A stretch of DNA of 64,000 nt from Roseivirga sp. BDSF3-8 (GCF_041449215.1 NZ_JBGNFV010000001.1:2145001-2209000); one strand, 5' to 3'; shown: positions 34,767 to 44,224, counted from the first letter of the stretch. Notes: generated from the sequence alone by a model not told the origin. A program made the numbers and translations.

Positions 34767-36110
34767 CTACCTTCTTCTCTTACCCTTATTTCCTGACTTT
34801 CTTTTGCCTTTGTTTGATCGGGCATCCCAATGACTCTGCGCTTTAGGATCTTTTTTTCGCTTTTTCTCATGAAAGGCGCCTTTGAAATTAGGGTTTTCCC
34901 TACGCTTTATAAGGTCTATTTCACGGGCTATCAACTGCTTTTCCGCGAAATCTGTCTTTTCGATTTTAACTTCGTCGGGTATTCTTCCCCTGGGAATAGG
35001 TTGGCGGATCAGTTTTTCGATATGCTTTACATGAAATAGCTCGGCCTCATTGGCAAACGAAATGGCTACTCCGGTATGTTCTGCCCGCCCTGTACGACCT
35101 ATCCTGTGTACGTAGTCTTCGTGGATAAGTGGAATGTCAAAATTCACGACATGACTTACTTCTGCTACATCGATACCTCTTGAGGCTACGTCTGTGGCTA
35201 CCAGCACCCGGATGTTACCTTCTTTAAAGTTATCCATGGCATTTGTACGGGTGTTCTGGCCTTTATTCGCATGGATCACCCGCAGTTCATCATCATGAAG
35301 CTTACGGCTCAGGTACTTGTAGACATTATTGGCCGTCTCCCGGGTTTTAGTAAAAACGATTACACGGGTCCAGGACTCTTTATCCTGTAACAGATGTTCC
35401 AGTAGATTTATCTTAGTCTTTAAATTAGGTACCTCATATAGTAATTGCTCTACCGTTTCGGCAGCTGTGGCCTGTGGGGTCACTTCTACTCTTTCCGGCC
35501 ATTCCAGAAACTCTTCGGATAACTTCACCACTTTGTCAGGCATAGTTGCACTAAAAAGCAGGTTCTGTCTCTTGACCGGTATCACCTCGAGTACATTCCT
35601 GATCTTGGGCATAAACCCCATATCCATCATCTTATCCGCCTCGTCAATGACCAGGGTTTTTATCTCCTTCATCAGGAGGGCACCGGTTTTGTAGATATCG
35701 ATTAACCTCCCGGGAGTAGCAACTATGAGGTCGCACCCGGCTTCTACGGCTTCTTTTTGACTTTTAGGCCCCTTTCCTCCATATAAGGCAACTGTACGAA
35801 GGTCAGTATATGTACTCAGTTTATTTACTTCGTCCTCTATCTGGATAGCCAACTCGCGGGTAGGGGTGAGAATTATAGCTCTTGGGCTGCTTCCCTGGGC
35901 ATACCTGAGTTTGTATAATAAGGGTAACGTAAAGGCCGCTGTTTTGCCTGTGCCTGTCTGGGCTATTCCCAGTAAATCGTGCCCTGCCTGTATCAGTGGG
36001 ATGGCTTTTTGCTGGATGGGGGTGGGGTGCTCGTATCCCTGCTCTTCTATCGCATTTAGAAGCTGCTTATTAAGCTTAAAGTCTTCGAATTTGTTAATAT
36101 CTTGCGCCAT
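34767..36110 (-). CDS. DEAD-box RNA helicase (RhlE-like)
   Basis: An ATP-dependent RNA helicase of 447 aa, from the ATG at 36110 (MAQDINKFEDFKLN). The longer reading adds a hydrophobic leader absent in the family. Motifs in order: Q motif GYEHPTPIQQKAIP, I AQTGTGKT, Ia PTRELA, Ib TPGR, II DEAD (VIDEADKMMDMGF), III SAT, V ATDVASRGID, VI HRIGRTGR. The C-terminus is strongly basic (KRKSGNKGKRRR), as in RhlE/cold-shock helicases involved in ribosome assembly and RNA decay. The 5' end faces the pyrC-like gene. Confidence 0.96.
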   Translation of the reverse strand: MAQDINKFEDFKLNKQLLNAIEEQGYEHPTPIQQKAIPLIQAGHDLLGIAQTGTGKTAAFTLPLLYKLRYAQGSSPRAIILTPTRELAIQIEDEVNKLSTYTDLRTVALYGGKGPKSQKEAVEAGCDLIVATPGRLIDIYKTGALLMKEIKTLVIDEADKMMDMGFMPKIRNVLEVIPVKRQNLLFSATMPDKVVKLSEEFLEWPERVEVTPQATAAETVEQLLYEVPNLKTKINLLEHLLQDKESWTRVIVFTKTRETANNVYKYLSRKLHDDELRVIHANKGQNTRTNAMDNFKEGNIRVLVATDVASRGIDVAEVSHVVNFDIPLIHEDYVHRIGRTGRAEHTGVAISFANEAELFHVKHIEKLIRQPIPRGRIPDEVKIEKTDFAEKQLIAREIDLIKRRENPNFKGAFHEKKRKKDPKAQSHWDARSNKGKRKSGNKGKRRR

Positions 36111-36163
36111 AGCGAAAATCGTCAGGGTGTAGTTATACGAAGTGAACAGATAAAGGTAAAAAA

Positions 36164-37504
36164 ATGAGCTCGGTTCTGATTCTAAATGCAAATATAGTTA
36201 ATGAGGGGAAGACCTTTACCGGAGATGTGCTGGTGAGAGGTGAGCGAATTGAAAAAATAGCCTCCGGACTGTCAGGCGAAAAGGCTGATAAGGTCATAGA
36301 TGCTAATGGGGCCTATCTTATGCCTGGCGTAATTGATGATCAGGTGCACTTCAGGGAACCGGGACTTACTCATAAAGCTGAGATTTATACAGAAGCTAAG
36401 GCTGCGGTAGCGGGAGGGACTACTTCCTTCATGGAAATGCCAAATACTAAGCCTCAAACGCTGACCCAGAGCTTGTTGGAAGAGAAATATAATCGAGCCG
36501 CCGAAGTTTCCCTGGCAAACTATAGCTTTTTTATGGGGGCCAGTAATGATAACCTGGATGAAGTACTCAAGACTGATCCTGAAAGGGTTTGTGGTGTAAA
36601 GGTATTTATGGGAAGCTCTACAGGCAATATGCTGGTAGATAATGAGCAAACCCTCAGAAATCTGTTTTCTCGGGTAGGTATGCTGATAGCGACTCATTGT
36701 GAAGACGAGGACATAATAAGAAAGAACGAAGCAATCTTCAGGGAAAAATACGGAGAGGAGGTCCCCATCCATTTTCATCCTATAATACGGAGTGAAGAAG
36801 CCTGCTACCTTTCCTCTTCCATGGCGGCGGGGTTAGCCAGGGAATATGGCACCAGACTGCATATCCTTCACATATCCACAGCGCGAGAGCTTGAGTTATT
36901 CAGCAACGCTGTTCCGCTCAAAGACAAGAAAATCACCAGCGAAGCATGTATTCATCACCTTTGGTTTGATGATTCTTACTATGATGAAAAAGGAACACTG
37001 ATAAAGTGGAATCCTGCTGTAAAAAGATCGGAGGACCGTGAAGCAATACGACAGGCTGTGATCAATGATGTGATTGATGTAGTAGCTACTGACCACGCCC
37101 CTCATACTCTTGCAGAAAAACATAACCCTTACTTCAAGGCACCTTCAGGCGGCCCCATGGTGCAGCACAGTCTGGTTGCTATGTTGGAAATGGCCGAAGA
37201 GGGGGTCTTTACCCGGGAGAAGGTTGTGGAAAAAATGAGTCACAAAGTGGCTGAGTTGTTTCGTATTAAAGACCGTGGGTATATCAGGGAAGGGTATTAC
37301 GCGGACCTGGTTCTGGTAGAGAAAACAGATGGCTGGAGGGTTACTAAGGATAGCCTCCTTTACAAGTGTGGCTGGTCACCCATGGAGGGACAGGCTTTTT
37401 CTCATAAAGTAACACACACGCTGGTAAGCGGACACCTTGCCTATGAGAATGGCAGGCTGGACGAAAGCCGCCAGGGCAAAAGATTATTATTTTATAAAAA
37501 TTAA
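36164..37504 (+). CDS. pyrC: Dihydroorotase-type amidohydrolase
   Basis: Predicted to close carbamoyl-aspartate to dihydroorotate in pyrimidine synthesis. 446 aa, type I length. Metal and carboxylate motifs: DDQVHFREPGLTHKAE (the usual DxHxH has become DDQVHFR, keeping the second His), the carbamylated-lysine region VCGVKVFMGSSTGNM, HCEDE, HILHISTA and ATDHAPHT. The replacement of the first His by Gln in the DxHxH motif is worth noting; many Bacteroidota dihydroorotases share it, so activity is not excluded. Allantoinase is an alternative. Confidence 0.88.
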   Translation: MSSVLILNANIVNEGKTFTGDVLVRGERIEKIASGLSGEKADKVIDANGAYLMPGVIDDQVHFREPGLTHKAEIYTEAKAAVAGGTTSFMEMPNTKPQTLTQSLLEEKYNRAAEVSLANYSFFMGASNDNLDEVLKTDPERVCGVKVFMGSSTGNMLVDNEQTLRNLFSRVGMLIATHCEDEDIIRKNEAIFREKYGEEVPIHFHPIIRSEEACYLSSSMAAGLAREYGTRLHILHISTARELELFSNAVPLKDKKITSEACIHHLWFDDSYYDEKGTLIKWNPAVKRSEDREAIRQAVINDVIDVVATDHAPHTLAEKHNPYFKAPSGGPMVQHSLVAMLEMAEEGVFTREKVVEKMSHKVAELFRIKDRGYIREGYYADLVLVEKTDGWRVTKDSLLYKCGWSPMEGQAFSHKVTHTLVSGHLAYENGRLDESRQGKRLLFYKN

Positions 37505-37518
37505 GGCGACAAAAAAAC

Positions 37519-37549
37519 TTGTGCAATAATATAAGGTTTTATACCTTTG
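37519..37549 (+). promoter_or_regulatory. Promoter of tRNA-His (TTG-N20-TACCTTTG)
   Basis: TTG at 37519-37521, exactly 20 bp, then TACCTTTG at 37542-37549. This is a perfect Bacteroidota promoter, 12 bp before the tRNA. Confidence 0.88.
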
Positions 37550-37561
37550 CCATCCTTAAAC

Positions 37562-37636
37562 GGTGATTGTAGTTCAGCTGGTTAGAACGCCTGATTGTGG
37601 TTCAGGAGGTCGCGGGTTCGAATCCCGTCTCTCACC
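37562..37636 (+). tRNA. tRNA-His (anticodon GTG)
   Basis: A cloverleaf with anticodon stem CCTGA/TCAGG and loop TTGTGGT holding GTG. The T arm is GCGGG-TTCGAAT-CCCGT and the D arm GTTC...GAAC. The extra 5' G(-1) opposite C73 is the histidine identity element. Oddity: the acceptor stem GTGATTG against CTCTCAC has two adjacent mismatches, T5:C68 and T6:T67. Position 3' of C73 is not a full CCA. A strong promoter and terminator flank it. Confidence 0.92.
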
Positions 37637-37640
37637 CATA

Positions 37641-37667
37641 AAAGCCTTTTCATTGCGAAAAGGCTTT
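37641..37667 (+). terminator. Terminator of tRNA-His
   Basis: An 11-bp perfect stem (aaagccttttc / gaaaaggcttt) has a 5-nt loop, followed by a T-rich run. It begins 4 nt after the tRNA. Confidence 0.93.
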
Positions 37668-37748
37668 TTTTGTTTTTTTACATGTCAGGCCACACATCTT
37701 TATCCTTTCAGTCGTTTTACTTATTTTTAATGGTTGATTTCAGGCAAG

Positions 37749-38003
37749 ATGATGAATGAAGAGGAATTTGTAGAGCTGAAAATGCACGAGAAAATCAGGC
37801 TGCTGTATCAGGAAGGGGCCTTTGTGACTAATATCCGTTATTATGGGTATAAGATCAATCTTTACCTGCTTTACAATTATTTTGTGGAGGTATTCTATAA
37901 CCATAAAGAAGACAAAGTGGAAAAGATCGAGCTTATGGATCGTAAAACCTCAAGGCTAAAATTTTATACAGACCAGATAAGCCTGCCTGTTAACCTTTTA
38001 TAA
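37749..38003 (+). CDS. Small conserved hypothetical protein
   Basis: 84 aa from the ATG at 37749 (an upstream in-frame TTG at 37734 is less likely). There is no signal peptide. The sequence is rich in Tyr, Phe, Lys and Glu: EKIRLLYQEGAFVTNIRYYGYKINLY then VEVFYNHKEDKVEKIELMD. It reads as a compact beta-rich cytoplasmic domain. The regular composition, good codon use and length suggest a real gene, but I cannot name a function. Confidence 0.7.
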   Translation: MMNEEEFVELKMHEKIRLLYQEGAFVTNIRYYGYKINLYLLYNYFVEVFYNHKEDKVEKIELMDRKTSRLKFYTDQISLPVNLL

Positions 38004-38075
38004 ATGGCCCGAAGGCATATTCCAACCTTATAGCCTGAAACGCTGTCTATCACTTGCAAGGACCTGCAGAAATTA

Positions 38076-38624
38076 ATGATAGATCTGAAAAAATCGATAT
38101 TCTTATTCTCTTTGGTAATGCTTGGCAGCATGCTTACAGGCTGCCTTGATGCCGATAGTGACGCTGCTTTACCGGATGAGGCCGTGTGTGACCCTTCATC
38201 CCCCGCAGTAAATCTCACTCTTTACAGGGTACTCACAAACGATTCCTTTGAGGGAATTACCCTGACTGAGCTTGGACGGGAAGAGTCTGTTCGTTATGAC
38301 AGTCTTGCTTTCGTGCTCAGGTTTAAACAAGGACCATCCTGCCCTACTAAACAGGAGGCTGTGGACTCAGCCAACCTTATTAGCCTCAATACATACGATG
38401 ATAACCACCCGCCTTATACTCGTCTTAATGATGTAATGGAGGTGGTGCTTCAAAGTGAGCAGGCTATCTATCCCGTAGGGTATGAAAGCTACAGCCCAGG
38501 TGATGAAAACCAGTTTATTGTATTGCTTTCAGAAGCCCCTGACTCAGAAGGCGTGCAGCAATTTGGTCTTTGGTATGACGGCCGGGTGTATCAGTTGTCT
38601 TTCCCGGTATACATAAGACGGTAA
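38076..38624 (+). CDS. Hypothetical lipoprotein
   Basis: 182 aa with a clear lipoprotein signal, MIDLKKSIFLFSLVMLGSMLTGC, with the lipobox LTGC at residues 20-23. The mature protein has two further Cys (VCDPSSP and SCPTKQ) that could form a disulfide, and looks beta-rich. Not recognised; similar lipoproteins are scattered in Cytophagales. It ends exactly one base before the convergent pheA stop, leaving no room for separate terminators. Confidence 0.78.
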   Translation: MIDLKKSIFLFSLVMLGSMLTGCLDADSDAALPDEAVCDPSSPAVNLTLYRVLTNDSFEGITLTELGREESVRYDSLAFVLRFKQGPSCPTKQEAVDSANLISLNTYDDNHPPYTRLNDVMEVVLQSEQAIYPVGYESYSPGDENQFIVLLSEAPDSEGVQQFGLWYDGRVYQLSFPVYIRR

Positions 38625-39695
38625 CTAAACCAGTCTGACATAGCTCCCAAGTATCTTCACATGCTTGCGATACTTATCCAGCACTTTTTTCACATTATCC
38701 TGCTCAAAATGCCCAACGAGGTCTATAAAGAACCAGTATTTGAAAGATTTCCCCTTTCTGGCAGGTCTGCTTTCAATTCTGGTAAGGTTTACCCCATTAT
38801 CATGAAAGTCTTTCAGGAATGATGCCAGGCTGCCGGGTTCGTCACCGAGGCGAGCCAATATGGTGCTTTTATCACTATCCCCCATTTTATTGATCACATC
38901 TCGTGCAATAATGAGAAAACGGGTCATGTTATCTGAAGAGTCTTCAATATTTTCAAAAAGCAAAGGGAGGTTTTGTTGCCGGGCTGCGATATGAGAGCAA
39001 ATAGCTGCACTGTCCGGTTCACGGGCCGCCATATGCGCCGCCTTACTCGTGCTATCTACCGGGATTAAGTCAACCTTATTTATTCCATAGGTTTCCTTCA
39101 AAAACTTACTACACTGCCTAAAGGCAATATCCTTTGAGTATATCCTGCGGATGTCCTGTACTTTTTCGGCAAGTGTCGAAAATGAAAAGTGGATGGGTAG
39201 TGGGATCTCGGCAACAATATTCAGATCGGTACGTGTGAGGCATTCAAAGGTCTCGGTAACCACACCTTCACGATTATTCTCGATGGGAACTACTCCAAAG
39301 CGGGCCCGGCCAGTTTCGACCATGTCAAATACGGAAGAAATTGTTTCTACGGGCAGGTACTCGCTCATCGCGCCAAACCGGCTTTCTGCTGCCTGGTGAG
39401 TAAAGCTACCTTCAGGTCCGAGATAACTGATCTTTTCCGGCAGTTCAATATTCCGGCTTACGGCAAAAATCTCCAGGAAAATGGCTTCGATGGCTTGCCG
39501 GTTCAGCAGGCCGTGATTGAGGGAGGTAAGCCGGTCCAGAATAGCTTTTTCCCTTTCAGGCCGGTATATGACTGCGCGATTTACCTTTTTAAATTCACCT
39601 ACTTTACGAACCACCTCCATCCGCTGGTTCAATAACTCCAGCAACTGGCTATCCAGAGTATCAATTTCCTTACGTAGTGAGTCCAGATCCGTCAT
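38625..39695 (-). CDS. pheA: Bifunctional chorismate mutase / prephenate dehydratase
   Basis: Makes phenylpyruvate from chorismate in two steps. About 356 aa. Residues 1-85 are an AroQ-type chorismate mutase (LRKEIDTLDSQLLELLNQRMEVVRKVGEFKK). Residues 90-270 are the prephenate dehydratase domain (ISYLGPEGSFTHQAAESRFG, PIENNREGVVTETF, DNMTRFLIIAR). Residues 275-355 are an ACT domain (LARLGDEPGSLASFLKDFHDNGVNLTRIESRPARKG) that senses Phe. The start may be this ATG or the in-frame ATG two codons earlier (39701). Confidence 0.95.
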   Translation of the reverse strand: MTDLDSLRKEIDTLDSQLLELLNQRMEVVRKVGEFKKVNRAVIYRPEREKAILDRLTSLNHGLLNRQAIEAIFLEIFAVSRNIELPEKISYLGPEGSFTHQAAESRFGAMSEYLPVETISSVFDMVETGRARFGVVPIENNREGVVTETFECLTRTDLNIVAEIPLPIHFSFSTLAEKVQDIRRIYSKDIAFRQCSKFLKETYGINKVDLIPVDSTSKAAHMAAREPDSAAICSHIAARQQNLPLLFENIEDSSDNMTRFLIIARDVINKMGDSDKSTILARLGDEPGSLASFLKDFHDNGVNLTRIESRPARKGKSFKYWFFIDLVGHFEQDNVKKVLDKYRKHVKILGSYVRLV

Positions 39696-39754
39696 TTTCA
39701 ATTTATTGAGCGATCAATTTAAAAGAAATAACGGTTTGGTGAAAAGCGTTCGGG

Positions 39755-39955
39755 CTAATTAGGGTGATTAATACTGTAGTATTTTACTTCCGGGGGGAGT
39801 ACAATTCTGCTTTTTAACAGGAAAAGCTTTTGCTCTTCAAGAAACTTTTCCACCTGGTTTATCCTTGCTTTAGTCGTTAGGAGGATTTCAGCAAGCTTTT
39901 CATTCAGGTTTCGCAGATTTTGGAGGGTTTTTTCTCCATGGTCCTGATTACTCAT
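39755..39955 (-). CDS. Small coiled-coil hypothetical protein
   Basis: 66 aa from the ATG at 39955 (MSNQDHGEKTL); the longer reading to 40033 overlaps the glyA promoter area and looks unnatural. Residues 8-48 form a heptad-rich helix (LQNLRNLNEKLAEILLTTKARINQVEKFLEEQKLFLL). No known function. It lies between pheA and glyA, on the pheA strand, 60 bp upstream. Confidence 0.5.
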   Translation of the reverse strand: MSNQDHGEKTLQNLRNLNEKLAEILLTTKARINQVEKFLEEQKLFLLKSRIVLPPEVKYYSINHPN

Positions 39956-40059
39956 AAGTTTTAAGGTGATAGTTGTTGATAGCGTTTGGTATGAATAAAA
40001 ATCTAATTTCCACGTAATTGTTTGAGCATTCATACATTAGTTTAAACGGCTTGCCGGCC

Positions 40060-40090
40060 TTGGGATTGTAAAGCTTTGGGCGTAATTTTG
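40060..40090 (+). promoter_or_regulatory. Promoter of glyA (TTG-N20-TAATTTTG)
   Basis: TTG at 40060-40062, 20 bp, TAATTTTG at 40083-40090: a full consensus match. The predicted start is about 17 nt before the glyA ATG. Confidence 0.85.
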
Positions 40091-40113
40091 CCACCGAAAA
40101 ATTGAATTATCTT

Positions 40114-41385
40114 ATGCAACGCGATAAGCTACTCTTTGACCTGATTGATAAAGAAATGCATCGTCAGGAAACCGGCATCGAATTGATTGCCTCAGAAAAC
40201 TTTGCTTCCAGACAAGTGATGGAGGCTCAAGGCAGTGCCCTTACCAATAAATATGCGGAAGGGTTACCTGGTAAGCGCTACTATGGCGGTTGTGAAGTAG
40301 TAGATGAAGTGGAGCAACTTGCTATTGACCGGGTTAAAGAGCTATTCGGTGCTACCTGGGCAAATGTACAGCCACATAGTGGCGCCCAGGCTAATGCAGC
40401 CGTAATGCTCGCCCTTCTTAACCCGGGCGATAAGATACTTGGGTTCGATCTTTCTCACGGAGGTCACCTTACCCATGGCTCTACAGTAAACTTTAGCGGT
40501 AAATTGTATCAGCCATCGTTTTATGGAGTGGAAGAGGAGACTGGCCTGATCAACTACGATAAGGTAGAAGTGACTGCCAAAAAAGAGCAACCGAAGCTTA
40601 TAATTTGTGGCGCGTCTGCCTATAGTCGCGACTGGAATTATCAGCGCCTGAGAGAAATTGCCGAAGAAGTAGGCGCCTTATTACTAGCCGATATTTCCCA
40701 CCCTAGCGGATTGATAGCCCGTGGGTTGCTCAATGACCCATTGGATTATTGTCACATTGTAACCAGTACTACCCATAAAACCCTCCGGGGACCTCGTGGA
40801 GGTGTGATTATGATGAGAGAGGACTTTGATAATCCAATGGGAATAAAAAACCCTAAGGGTGAGCTTCGTAAAGTTTCTGCTTTGCTGGACTCAGGAGTAT
40901 TTCCCGGTACGCAGGGTGGTCCGCTGGAACACGTGATCGCGGCCAAAGCAGTAGCCTTTCAGGAGGCTCTGTCTGACGAATACATGGAGTACATCCTGCA
41001 GGTACAAAATAATGCAAAAGCGATGGCTGATGCCTTCATTGCACAGGGGTATAACATCATAAGCGGTGGTACAGATAATCACATGATGCTGATCGACTTG
41101 CGTAATAAGAGTATTACTGGTAAGCAGGCCGAAAATACGCTGATCAAAGCTGATATCACCATTAACAAAAACATGGTGCCTTTTGATGATAAATCACCTT
41201 TTGTGACATCCGGTATGAGAATTGGTACGGCAGCCATTACTACCCGGGGCATGAAGGAAAAGGACATGGAGCAGGTCGTATCTTTTATCGATGATGTGCT
41301 TTCTGAAATAGACAACGAGGCAAAAATTGCTGAGGCGAAAAAAGCCGTGAATGAATATATGAAGCAATTTCCTCTTTATAGCTAA
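40114..41385 (+). CDS. glyA: Serine hydroxymethyltransferase
   Basis: Interconverts serine and glycine with tetrahydrofolate. 423 aa from the ATG at 40114 ([10 protein letters not shown]); a TTG at 40102 is unlikely given the promoter position. Signature blocks: [43 protein letters not shown] and the PLP lysine in [14 protein letters not shown]. First gene of a likely glyA-tatC-rpiB operon, with 18 bp to the tatC ATG. It supplies glycine for the gcvP pathway encoded nearby. Confidence 0.98.
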   Translation: MQRDKLLFDLIDKEMHRQETGIELIASENFASRQVMEAQGSALTNKYAEGLPGKRYYGGCEVVDEVEQLAIDRVKELFGATWANVQPHSGAQANAAVMLALLNPGDKILGFDLSHGGHLTHGSTVNFSGKLYQPSFYGVEEETGLINYDKVEVTAKKEQPKLIICGASAYSRDWNYQRLREIAEEVGALLLADISHPSGLIARGLLNDPLDYCHIVTSTTHKTLRGPRGGVIMMREDFDNPMGIKNPKGELRKVSALLDSGVFPGTQGGPLEHVIAAKAVAFQEALSDEYMEYILQVQNNAKAMADAFIAQGYNIISGGTDNHMMLIDLRNKSITGKQAENTLIKADITINKNMVPFDDKSPFVTSGMRIGTAAITTRGMKEKDMEQVVSFIDDVLSEIDNEAKIAEAKKAVNEYMKQFPLYS

Positions 41386-41403
41386 GGCGTGCAGGAGCAG
41401 GAA

Positions 41404-42213
41404 ATGTCTTTTCTCGACCATCTGGAACAACTCAGGTGGCATATTATCAGGGCCCTGGCCTCAATATTAGTGTTTACCATTATTGCCTTTCTGGCAAGAG
41501 GGTTTTTCTTTGAAACATTAATATTGGGACCCGGTAAAGTTGATTTCTGGACCTATCAGAGGCTATGTGACCTTGGCCGGCTGATCAACTCCGAGGTGCT
41601 TTGTATTGAGAAACTGCCATTTATCCTGCAAAGCAGGACTTTGACAGGCCAGTTCACAGCGCATATTACCTATTCGATTGTAATAGGTATCATACTGGCC
41701 TTCCCCTATACTTTTTGGGAGTTGTGGCGATTTATAGCCCCCGGTCTCAATATAAGTGAGCGCCGTGTCACCAGGGGTGCGGTGTTTTTTGTCACTTTGC
41801 TTTTTGCAATGGGCATTCTATTCGGCTACTATGTGATAGCGCCTTTGTCAATAAATTTCCTGAGTAATTACCAGTTGGCAGAGAGCATACAGAATGAGTT
41901 TGACATCTCGAGCTACGTTGGCAGTGTTTGCATGATCGTTCTTAGTGCCGGGATTATGTTTCAGTTGCCTATGGTGGTATTATTCCTCACGAAAGTAGGA
42001 GTGGCCACACCAGCTCTTTTAAAGCATTACAGACGACATGCTGTAGTTATAATTCTGATAGTATCGGCTATCCTTACGCCTCCCGATGTCATTAGTCAGT
42101 GTCTTATATCTATGCCTCTATTTATCTTATATGAGGTGAGTATTTTTATATCAGGAGCTGTATTAAAACGGCAGGAAAAACAACTTGCAAAATCCAAGAA
42201 AGAAAATGAGTAA
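41404..42213 (+). CDS. tatC: Twin-arginine translocase subunit TatC
   Basis: The signal-recognising core of the Tat pathway in the inner membrane. 269 aa from the ATG at 41404, preceded by AGGAG. An in-frame GTG at 41389 is the alternative. The conserved N-terminus MSFLDHLEQLRWHI holds the Glu needed for twin-arginine binding. Six helices are visible, with the conserved periplasmic/cytosolic segment FPYTFWELWRFIAPGL and late motif ILTPPDVISQ. tatA is not in the window. Confidence 0.95.
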   Translation: MSFLDHLEQLRWHIIRALASILVFTIIAFLARGFFFETLILGPGKVDFWTYQRLCDLGRLINSEVLCIEKLPFILQSRTLTGQFTAHITYSIVIGIILAFPYTFWELWRFIAPGLNISERRVTRGAVFFVTLLFAMGILFGYYVIAPLSINFLSNYQLAESIQNEFDISSYVGSVCMIVLSAGIMFQLPMVVLFLTKVGVATPALLKHYRRHAVVIILIVSAILTPPDVISQCLISMPLFILYEVSIFISGAVLKRQEKQLAKSKKENE

Positions 42214-42640
42214 ACGAATTGCTATTGGAGGCGACCATGCCGGATTCGAATATAAAGAAGCCATCAAATCCATGTTAGCTGAAAAAGGCTACGAGGTAGG
42301 AGACTTTGGCCCTGGATCGGCTGACAGCGTGGATTATCCCGATTTTGCCCACCCGCTTGCTACCGCTGTAGAAAAGGGCACATATACGCTGGGTGTTCTT
42401 ATTTGCGGAAGCGGGAATGGCGTGGCTATTACAGCAAATAAGCATGCCGGTGTTCGTGCAGCCATCTGCTGGAACGATGAACTCAGTGCCTTGGCTCGCC
42501 AGCATAATGATGCGAATGTCATAAGCCTGCCTGCCAGGTTTATCTCGCTTGAAGAAGCAAAAAAAATTACGCTGACTTTTCTGGAAACGGACTTTGAAGG
42601 TGGACGTCATGCCAGAAGGGTGGGTAAAATACCCTGCTGA
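42206..42640 (+). CDS. rpiB: Ribose-5-phosphate isomerase B
   Basis: Interconverts ribose 5-phosphate and ribulose 5-phosphate. 144 aa from the ATG at 42206, overlapping the tatC end by 8 bp. RpiB/LacAB family motifs: IAIGGDHAGFEYKEAI, VDYPDFAHPLA, the catalytic Cys in LICGSGNGVAITANKHAGVRAA and the NDANVISLPAR segment. Third gene of the glyA operon. Confidence 0.95.
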   Translation: MSKRIAIGGDHAGFEYKEAIKSMLAEKGYEVGDFGPGSADSVDYPDFAHPLATAVEKGTYTLGVLICGSGNGVAITANKHAGVRAAICWNDELSALARQHNDANVISLPARFISLEEAKKITLTFLETDFEGGRHARRVGKIPC

Positions 42641-42644
42641 TTAG

Positions 42645-44066
42645 TTATTTAGTGATTGGGATGCGGGCATATATGCCCGCTGTTCCTGTTTCCCTGTATT
42701 GACTTCCTACTTCCGGCACTTTATTGAAGAGTGTCGGTGCCAACTCCTGGGTATCAATGATGATATCCGGCATGTCTTTAAGAAAGTTCTCCCTGATAGC
42801 AATCAGATTGTCATAGTATTCCAATGCTTCCAGCTGGCGCCGCGAAAGATTCCACTGCAAATAAGGCGTTGCCGCTTCGGATACCCTGTATACATCTACC
42901 TCATTTCCCAAAACCAGTACCTTTTTCCCTGCAGCAATCTCATCATACGGTGTTTCGGAAACCAGAAGATTTTGAAACTCGATAAGCTCTGACGTGGGAG
43001 AAAAGCTGAAAAATGTGCCGTGATTCACAAAAACTATCAGCACGATAAGCAGAATATACTGAATTTCCAGCACTAGCTTTCTGCGTATTAACAGGAAGTA
43101 ATGGCTAAGGTAAAAAGCCGCAAACGGCACCAGAGGCAGAAACTGGTAAGGTGATTTCTTATTAGAGATAACGTATACCACCACGGCAGTTATTAAAAAA
43201 TACAGCATAGTCTGCTGTACCCTTGTCTGGAAGTTATTAAACTGGGGCGTAGAGAGGGTCTTCAGAATAGCCGCTGCCAGATAAAACCCTGGCACTGCCA
43301 CGATGATGAGCAGGCTGTAAAAATTCAGGTAATAGGTGTTATCGTAATTAAATGCTGAGTAGACAAAATTTGTGTAAAATGATGGTAAGGCCTCCATCCA
43401 GTAGTAATAAGCAGAGGCGGCTAGAAAAGGAAGGGTAAACCCGATAAGAAGCATCAGATAGCGCCTAAGCACTGTCCCGGTTAAGGTGAAGAATGCCAGT
43501 AATACGGGTATGATGAATAATACAGCGGGTAGCAGGCATAAACCTGCGAGCCCCATGTACAGTCCAATCATCAGAATAACTTCGTCCCGCTGTGTACGGC
43601 TCTCGATATGGCTGAATACATTTCTAAGTGCGGGCAAAAGGAAGGTTAGCATGATGAGTGCAGGGGGGAGTGAGCTCATGTCGAAAAATATATTTGTGAG
43701 CAGCACGTAAAACATGGCCGGCACATACGTATTTTCCTTGTATGCTTTAAGCCGGAGAAGAAAGTTATTGAACACAACAGCTTGGTATAGCACAAGGGCC
43801 ATGCTAACGATAGCGTACACAATATGACTTCGTCCGAATATCAGATCAAGAATCCAGTAACATAGTGCTGCAACTGGCCCTGTATCAGTCCAGACCTCAG
43901 TATACATGATAGCCCCGGCTGATAATTTATCCCCTACCAGCATCCAGTAGAGTTCCGGGCGGGTCATCCACCCCTCCGTTAGGAGAAACGGCAGGCGCAT
44001 AAGCACCAGCAGAAAAGTGATACTGATAAATCGGTAAGGATCGTTTAGCCTGAAATGCCTGAACAA
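42645..44066 (-). CDS. Polytopic membrane protein, GT-C-like
   Basis: 473 aa with about 11-12 predicted helices up to residue 350 and a soluble C-terminal domain of about 120 residues. The first loop contains an acidic patch, GDKLSAGAIMYTEVWTDTGPVAALCYW. Its layout recalls GT-C glycosyltransferases (PMT/ArnT type), which carry acidic residues in that loop for the polyprenyl-phosphate sugar donor. The N-terminus FRLNDPYRFI recalls DUF6427-type Bacteroidota proteins. Function is unproven. It converges on rpiB with a 4-bp gap. Confidence 0.6.
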   Translation of the reverse strand: MFRHFRLNDPYRFISITFLLVLMRLPFLLTEGWMTRPELYWMLVGDKLSAGAIMYTEVWTDTGPVAALCYWILDLIFGRSHIVYAIVSMALVLYQAVVFNNFLLRLKAYKENTYVPAMFYVLLTNIFFDMSSLPPALIMLTFLLPALRNVFSHIESRTQRDEVILMIGLYMGLAGLCLLPAVLFIIPVLLAFFTLTGTVLRRYLMLLIGFTLPFLAASAYYYWMEALPSFYTNFVYSAFNYDNTYYLNFYSLLIIVAVPGFYLAAAILKTLSTPQFNNFQTRVQQTMLYFLITAVVVYVISNKKSPYQFLPLVPFAAFYLSHYFLLIRRKLVLEIQYILLIVLIVFVNHGTFFSFSPTSELIEFQNLLVSETPYDEIAAGKKVLVLGNEVDVYRVSEAATPYLQWNLSRRQLEALEYYDNLIAIRENFLKDMPDIIIDTQELAPTLFNKVPEVGSQYRETGTAGIYARIPITK

Positions 44067-44224
44067 AGTGTACGCTTAAATTTTATTAATTGATAACCCG
44101 GTTATACCGGCTTTGTGCTTCACCTAATACCCCCTGACCTGAGTGTCCTTAAGGCATTTTTGCGAAATTAGAGATTTTTAGCCGGTCAGGATAAAAAATT
44201 AAATGCAATATTTGCACTGATATT

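Noticed and set aside
34550-34870. 106-codon frame spanning the small-RNA region and the helicase 3' end
   Set aside because: Overlaps the helicase coding end in another frame and runs across a terminator; not protein-like.
44098-44110. Short inverted repeat CCGGT-TAT-ACCGG between the membrane protein and rbfA
   Set aside because: Only 5-bp arms, expected by chance in 64 kb; no T run or promoter link.
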